Assembly: GCA_039619475.1 (NCBI GenBank)
Contig: CM077115.1
Location: forward strand, 300,143,756 to 300,207,755
Reading direction: 5' to 3'
Origin: Icerya purchasi
Lineage: Eukaryota; Arthropoda; Insecta; Hemiptera; Monophlebidae
Length of the DNA: 64,000 bases
A program made the translations under genes and the position numbers. Below the pieces are notes generated by a model. That model was not told the origin of the DNA and searched no databases. It saw only the letters and a program-made list of their open reading frames with translations. Positions 59,415 to 64,000 of this stretch are shown piece by piece. Positions within the stretch are counted from its first letter, which is position 1, and every line of letters starts with the position of its first letter.

Positions 59415-59425
59415 AAGAGAATTTA
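59415..59425. repeat. Target-site duplication, right
   Basis: AAGAGAATTTA, matching 58819-58829. Confidence 0.7.
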
Positions 59426-61463
59426 GTCTATCTCTATATTTTAACAACAATTGTTCAGCAGACTTCATTCATGATCGTTATTAAATAAATGATACGTCTC
59501 GCTATCTCCGACCAGTCTGACTAATGTTGTTGATCACAATCTGTACAATCTATTTGCTATACATAGCGCTTCTCAGTTCCGAGTTTTTGAAATTTTTATA
59601 ATTTCGCTCGTGACATATATGTTCTCAGTTCTTTATTCGTTTCATTCGTAGTTTTTCAGATTTTCATAATTTCATTCGCGAAATATGGTTTTATATTTAT
59701 CTTTTTCTGTTGGAGATGAGATTTGCCCGAAACGATAACTTTTAATTTCGCTATTTAGGAAATATCCCTTTTTAAAAAATCTACATGTTTGCTCAAAAGA
59801 TTATTATTACGTTAATTTCAGAAAGGCTTTCTTGCTCAGCGAAAATACAAAAAAAAACCCTTTAGTTCCACCGATGAATGTACCAGCGGCAAGAAAAAAT
59901 TTAGAGCGCCTCCCTCCCGTGGGTAATGCACGACCTCGGGAGACTCAAAATCAACCTGCACGCAAATGCGCCTACTCTAATGAAGATATGAATACGGTCG
60001 GTATACACGACCCATCATTAACAAAGGCTATACGGGGGGGGGAGAAAGATTGAAACACTATAACAAACCAAATATATCCTCAAAAAGTAGCTGTTTCTAT
60101 CGATGCGGAGAAATAATGAAGTATAGACTTTCGATCATCCCCACGATGTTGCGATATCAGCGTGACGCGTGTAGACGAGCTCTTCATTGGCAACCGCATT
60201 TATATTTCTGCAATTTGGATATCGAATGTTGTACTAAAAACTAGTCGAAAGTTAACACGAAAAAAAAAAAAAAAAAAACGAAAGCATCACACAAATACGA
60301 AGGTTACTCCGGACAAGACCGACCCGGCAGCGGTAGTTTATTTGCAACCTAATTAAATTTGCTACGGCCCAGAGTTCAGAAATGAACAAACAGCATTTCC
60401 ATGTACTAGAGTGATACTTGAAGTACAAAAATCAAAAAATACGATATTTTTTGGCACCTTCCAAAATAATAACAATAATAATAATAATAATAATTCGGAA
60501 CTTCTCGCTTCGAAATAGTAGAATAACTTAAATATCTGTTCACTATAACGAAGTAAAAAACACACGTCCGCTCGGGAATTTGGAAATAATTAATAATTGT
60601 CTCTCGTAATTTAAACGCGATCTATCATTTTTACCGCTACCAAAATACTTATAAAATCAAAACCGCTTGGCAGCGACTCCTTGCAAATTGTATAACTGAA
60701 TTTCGGCGTAAATTCAAAAAAACAAAAAAAAACTCGTTTTTCTTGATGTGCTTTTTAAAAAACGGCTAAATCCTTAAATACTGTGAACCGAATGATTCTA
60801 AGAGCTCGCTTTCATTAGAATGTATAACATTCGTAAATGACCGGAATAACGAAAATAAACCACCGCGTCCTGTCGACGTATTTTCTAGCAGCCAAAAAAA
60901 GGGGGCTGTAATCAAAATTATGAACGTTCCCAGTGAAAAATAGCAGTATCATTAGCGTTTCTTTCCTTTCTTTCGCTTCGGCGTATAATGTCTAGTAATG
61001 GCGTGCCGTTAAACTGAAATGAAGTTGTTCTCGCTCCGACCTGTTCCTTACGTTGTTGTTGTTATTACGAGTAATGTTATTGTTGCATAACGATTTCGCT
61101 ACATTCGTTTAAAATTTCACTAAATACCGTGTAAAAAAACTATTCTCATTCCCCCGGAAACACTATTCCGTCAGCGGTCCATTTATGGAACTCGTTTTTT
61201 TCCAGCCTCCGGGCAATAATGAAAGAAGCAGGTCAAAGAAAAAAGAGCAAAAAAAAAAAATAAAAAAGAACAGCCGAAATGTAAATAATCAACATAATCA
61301 CATCGGGAGCAACAGCGGCGAAATGTCGTTACGGTGATGAATTAAAACTACGAATGCCCTGAAAAACGATAAAAAAAACTAAAAAAAAAACTGCATTTTA
61401 ATACTGATGCTGTAAGCTAGAGTATGGCAGAATCGGTAACTAAATCACAACTTTTTTCTGGCA
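59426..61463. other. Non-coding AT-rich stretch
   Basis: A runs near 60260-60278 and 61248-61260, and (AAT)n at about 60466-60494. No gene recognised. Confidence 0.5.
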
Positions 61464-61865
61464 GGGGGGGGGGGACTCGTGAACTAGGGACCTCACCCAG
61501 AAACAATAGGAAGAAGAGTTAACTAATTAAAATTTAATTCGAGCGGAAATGGCAGAAATAAACGAACCAATATGGCAGGGACAACCGACACTGACAGAGA
61601 AAGGACGTGATATAGCACAATAGGGAGCAGGAAGAACTTTAAGAGGAGTGTAAATAACGGGAAGAGCGTTCGGCAGAAAGAGCAGAAACCCTCTGAAAAA
61701 ATGTGATATAAAGAGAACACAATAAGGAGAGGAAACCAAAGAGAGACGATAGCGGCAAGCGGGTAATAAAGTGCGTGATTGAAGCATAGGCGAATAATAA
61801 TAACAGAACTAGGAAGAGAATGCTAAGCACGAAGGATCAGTAGGAAGGTTTGAATTGAGGAGTAG
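61464..61865 (-). pseudogene. Decayed non-LTR retrotransposon 3' end
   Basis: The minus strand shows SRTLLPACRYRLSLVSSPYC (61787-61727 region), equivalent to NHSLLPSSRFRFSLVSSPYC in the sister copies. The 3' UTR CTATTGTTTCTGGGTGAGGT then CCCTAGTTCACGAGTCCC matches the 21.7/28.2 kb terminus. The tail has become a C-run (G run at 61464-61473 on the plus strand). Frames are scrambled and the 5' limit is uncertain. Confidence 0.7.
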
Positions 61866-62718
61866 AAATAATCATTGGTAAAGGAGATTCGACCGAAATT
61901 TAAAATTTTGCCGGTGTTTCTGAGATTACGATTGGGGCTGCATTTGATAATAGATCTAAATTTCATTCAGCTGCTATCAGTGGAGAATTTAAAAGGAAAG
62001 AGAATACCGCTTTCAGCGAAATACTAGATCACAGCTCCGATAAACACCGCCGGAAATAGCCTGCAGACTGTGATATGTAAATAACAGATTTTCCAAAAAG
62101 AATTGTCCTCCGGGCTAACTTTTAATTTTAATATATTAAATAGAAAGCCCGAGAAATCCTCCTGACGACTACCCTATAAACTATTACCAGCTAGTTTTGA
62201 ACGATATTCCTAAAAAGCCATTCTACCATCGGCGAAACACAAACTCCTTTTCCGAAAAGCCATTCAGATTTATATATAGGTTTTTGGATAGAACTTGCGT
62301 CATGTGTGTCCGATAGGATCACTGACTTTTTTCTCTTTGCTTTAGTTCACTTTCACTTTGTACAAACGCCGGATAATCTATGTTTGTCTTTATCTTCGGC
62401 GAACTATGCACTTTTTCTTAAAATATCCACTTTGCCTATTCTGTCCCGAGCCATAATTAGGGGGATTCTGCAATACTCCCCGATTTCCTTCTTATGTAAG
62501 CATTTTTTTTTTTTTACGGCTAGATAGTGTCGCGCTTTTATCTTTGCAAATTTTAATCTTTTCGGATCGTTTTGTCTCGTCAATATTGTTCGATCTTGAC
62601 TTCCGTTAATTCCAATATTAATACCCTTTTAACTTTATTGTCTATTTCATTCTATTTCAACCGCGGTATAATATATTTAATATCTCCGGTTTTTTTTTTT
62701 TTGTCCCAAAAAATATAA

Positions 62719-62755
<37 letters not shown>

Positions 62756-62857
62756 AATATAGTTTTCATGCGGATATCGGGCCATTCAGAAATTAATGGA
62801 ACACTCCGAAGTTGATTAATTGAGAACACTTTTTTTTTTATTTTTTTTAAAATAAGT
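61866..62857. other. Non-coding stretch with (TA)n
   Basis: (TA)n at 62719-62752 and T runs near 62503-62514 and 62690-62702. No gene recognised. Confidence 0.5.
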
Positions 62858-62903
62858 TGTTGGTCTCACTGGGCAAATATGCCCGTTGTGTGAGTGCCCA
62901 ACA
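62858..62903. repeat. Three-tier stem-loop
   Basis: TGTTGG pairs with CCAACA, CTCAC with GTGAG and GGGCA with TGCCC around an AATA loop: sixteen nested pairs in 46 nt. It may be a transposon end or a structured RNA; nothing identifies it further. Confidence 0.75.
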
Positions 62904-64000
62904 CTCTTATTAGCGTTTATTTAAGGATAAGAACAGAATACAAAAATTAAAACTGAACTTGTTCTATAAATCACAAAAATTATTTAAAACATTAGTTAAT
63001 AGTATACATACGCATATTAATACATAAGTTGTTTAATATAGTACCATTCAGATTGACTTCTCTACCAACTACCTGAAGGTAATAGCGATCAACGTTGGAA
63101 TAGACGGGAAAATGTCAAAAACATAACCAATCCATTCCTCCTCACGCTACAGTAGAAGAGCCATGACTCATCATCATGGCGTTGTTGATTCCCCAATTAC
63201 TTGGAGAAGGTGAGATACATACTACAGAAATGATCCTGAAAGTATGTCAGGGGAACGGGCGCGTCCACAGGTGGCGGATAGTGGAATGATCATCAGATAT
63301 GATGGTTAGCTGCGAATAAGTTTCGTAAGAAACAAATAAGCAGTCGCGGACCATGAGCGGCTATTGGTGGAAAGTCTCAAGTAGACGATTCCAATAGTGG
63401 CAGGACAATGAGTTGCACGGGCGTGGAGGGGTAATCTGAGAAGCTGCCTGATAAAACTCTACATAAGTCTGTTAACCAACTCATCCTCGGCGCGTGGAGG
63501 CCGCCGTATAAGTATCCGTTGCTACCTTCTCAGTAGCAAGCTGCTGCCTTACAGTTTGAGTTTTTACTCAAAGGCTAGGGTGTCACCCCGAAATAGTGAC
63601 CACTTCCTTGTCCTTCCTCTCCTTAATTCTTATCTCTAGTCTCTTGTTATTTCCATTCACCCTTAAACCTTTGTCTGGCTCAGTCGTCGCGGAACTCTCC
63701 GTGTCACTGATCAAGTCTTGCAAAGCTGGGTAATGGGGGAATCAACTGCGCTCTGGTTCCCTCATTCTTTTCACTACCACTAAATTTTCTTTTTTTATCC
63801 TTTCCCTTGTGCATAAATCACGTTCTATATTCTATATACTTGCCCTCTCCTTCTTCTTTTCTCCTACTGCACGTATTACCTTTTCCTTTTATTTCCATCT
63901 TATTCCTTTTCCTTTCTCAACAGTCCCACGGCGACAAGATGAAAGTGGTGGTAGCAGGTTTGGTGAACTGGAAGTAAAGAAAAAAACAGCTCAAAATGTT
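62904..64000. other. GC-richer segment, possible retroelement leader
   Basis: From about 63050 the composition shifts abruptly to near 45-50% GC with many GTGGCGG, GGGAACGG and GAGGCCGCC blocks. A hairpin TTTGAGT/ACTCAAA lies near 63557-63576. No long ORF is present on either strand. After about 63620 the plus strand becomes pyrimidine-rich and reaches a TTTCTCAACAG acceptor-like site near 63925, close to the window edge. It could be the 5' leader of a non-LTR element or a host non-coding exon continuing outside the window; neither can be shown. Confidence 0.35.

Noticed and set aside
60050..60356. Overlapping plus-strand ORFs
   Set aside because: Short, cross a poly-A run, and show no motif or conserved pattern.

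Overview
The window is AT-rich eukaryotic DNA with no sign of prokaryotic organisation. There are no operons, no Shine-Dalgarno-led ORFs, and almost no long ORFs. (TA)n, (AAT)n and homopolymer tracts are abundant, and CpG dinucleotides are frequent rather than depleted. Together with a Mos1-like mariner, truncated non-LTR retrotransposons carrying RNase H, and DUF4371-type hAT remnants, this suggests an arthropod, most likely an insect and plausibly a hymenopteran such as an ant. The species assignment is inference.

The only long intact gene is a 345-codon mariner transposase (21852-22889, minus strand). It lies in a complete 1281-bp element with matching 30-bp terminal inverted repeats and a TA target duplication. 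That mariner landed in the AT-rich 3' tail of an older, 5'-truncated non-LTR retrotransposon copy. Related non-LTR copies, all dead and 5'-truncated, occur at about 4.8 kb (3' end only), 10.5-12.2 kb, 18.4-19.0 kb, 28.2-29.4 kb, 58.8-59.4 kb and 61.5-61.9 kb. The 10.5-12.2 kb and 28.2-29.4 kb copies keep recognisable RNase H motifs. The 58.8-kb copy has an 11-bp target-site duplication. Two further retroelement C-terminal fragments sit head to tail at 42.6-43.7 kb, each followed by an (AAT)n tract.

Other mobile-element traces are a DUF4371/ZMYM1-like hAT pseudogene (34.0-34.9 kb); a non-autonomous element at 49647-50653 with imperfect 22-bp TIRs and an 8-bp (or 9-bp) target duplication; a three-copy TA-flanked repeat family (2.35, 20.4-21.1 and 45.75 kb); a dispersed repeat pair (24.3 and 38.95 kb); two tandem tRNA-derived SINE-like units (8.4-8.8 kb, minus strand); a long foldback (37.95-38.15 kb); and a Penelope-like hairpin (53.26 kb).

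Host genes are not convincingly visible. Three minus-strand segments look like possible exons: 5668-5789, 12938-13030 and a terminal exon at 9312-9588. A signal-peptide ORF (20550-20834) lies between inverted-repeat arms. All are low confidence. The rest reads as intron or intergenic DNA. I found no CRISPR array, rRNA or intact tRNA gene. The strongest candidate for something undescribed is the 49647-50653 element, followed by the TA-flanked family and its ORF-carrying copy.
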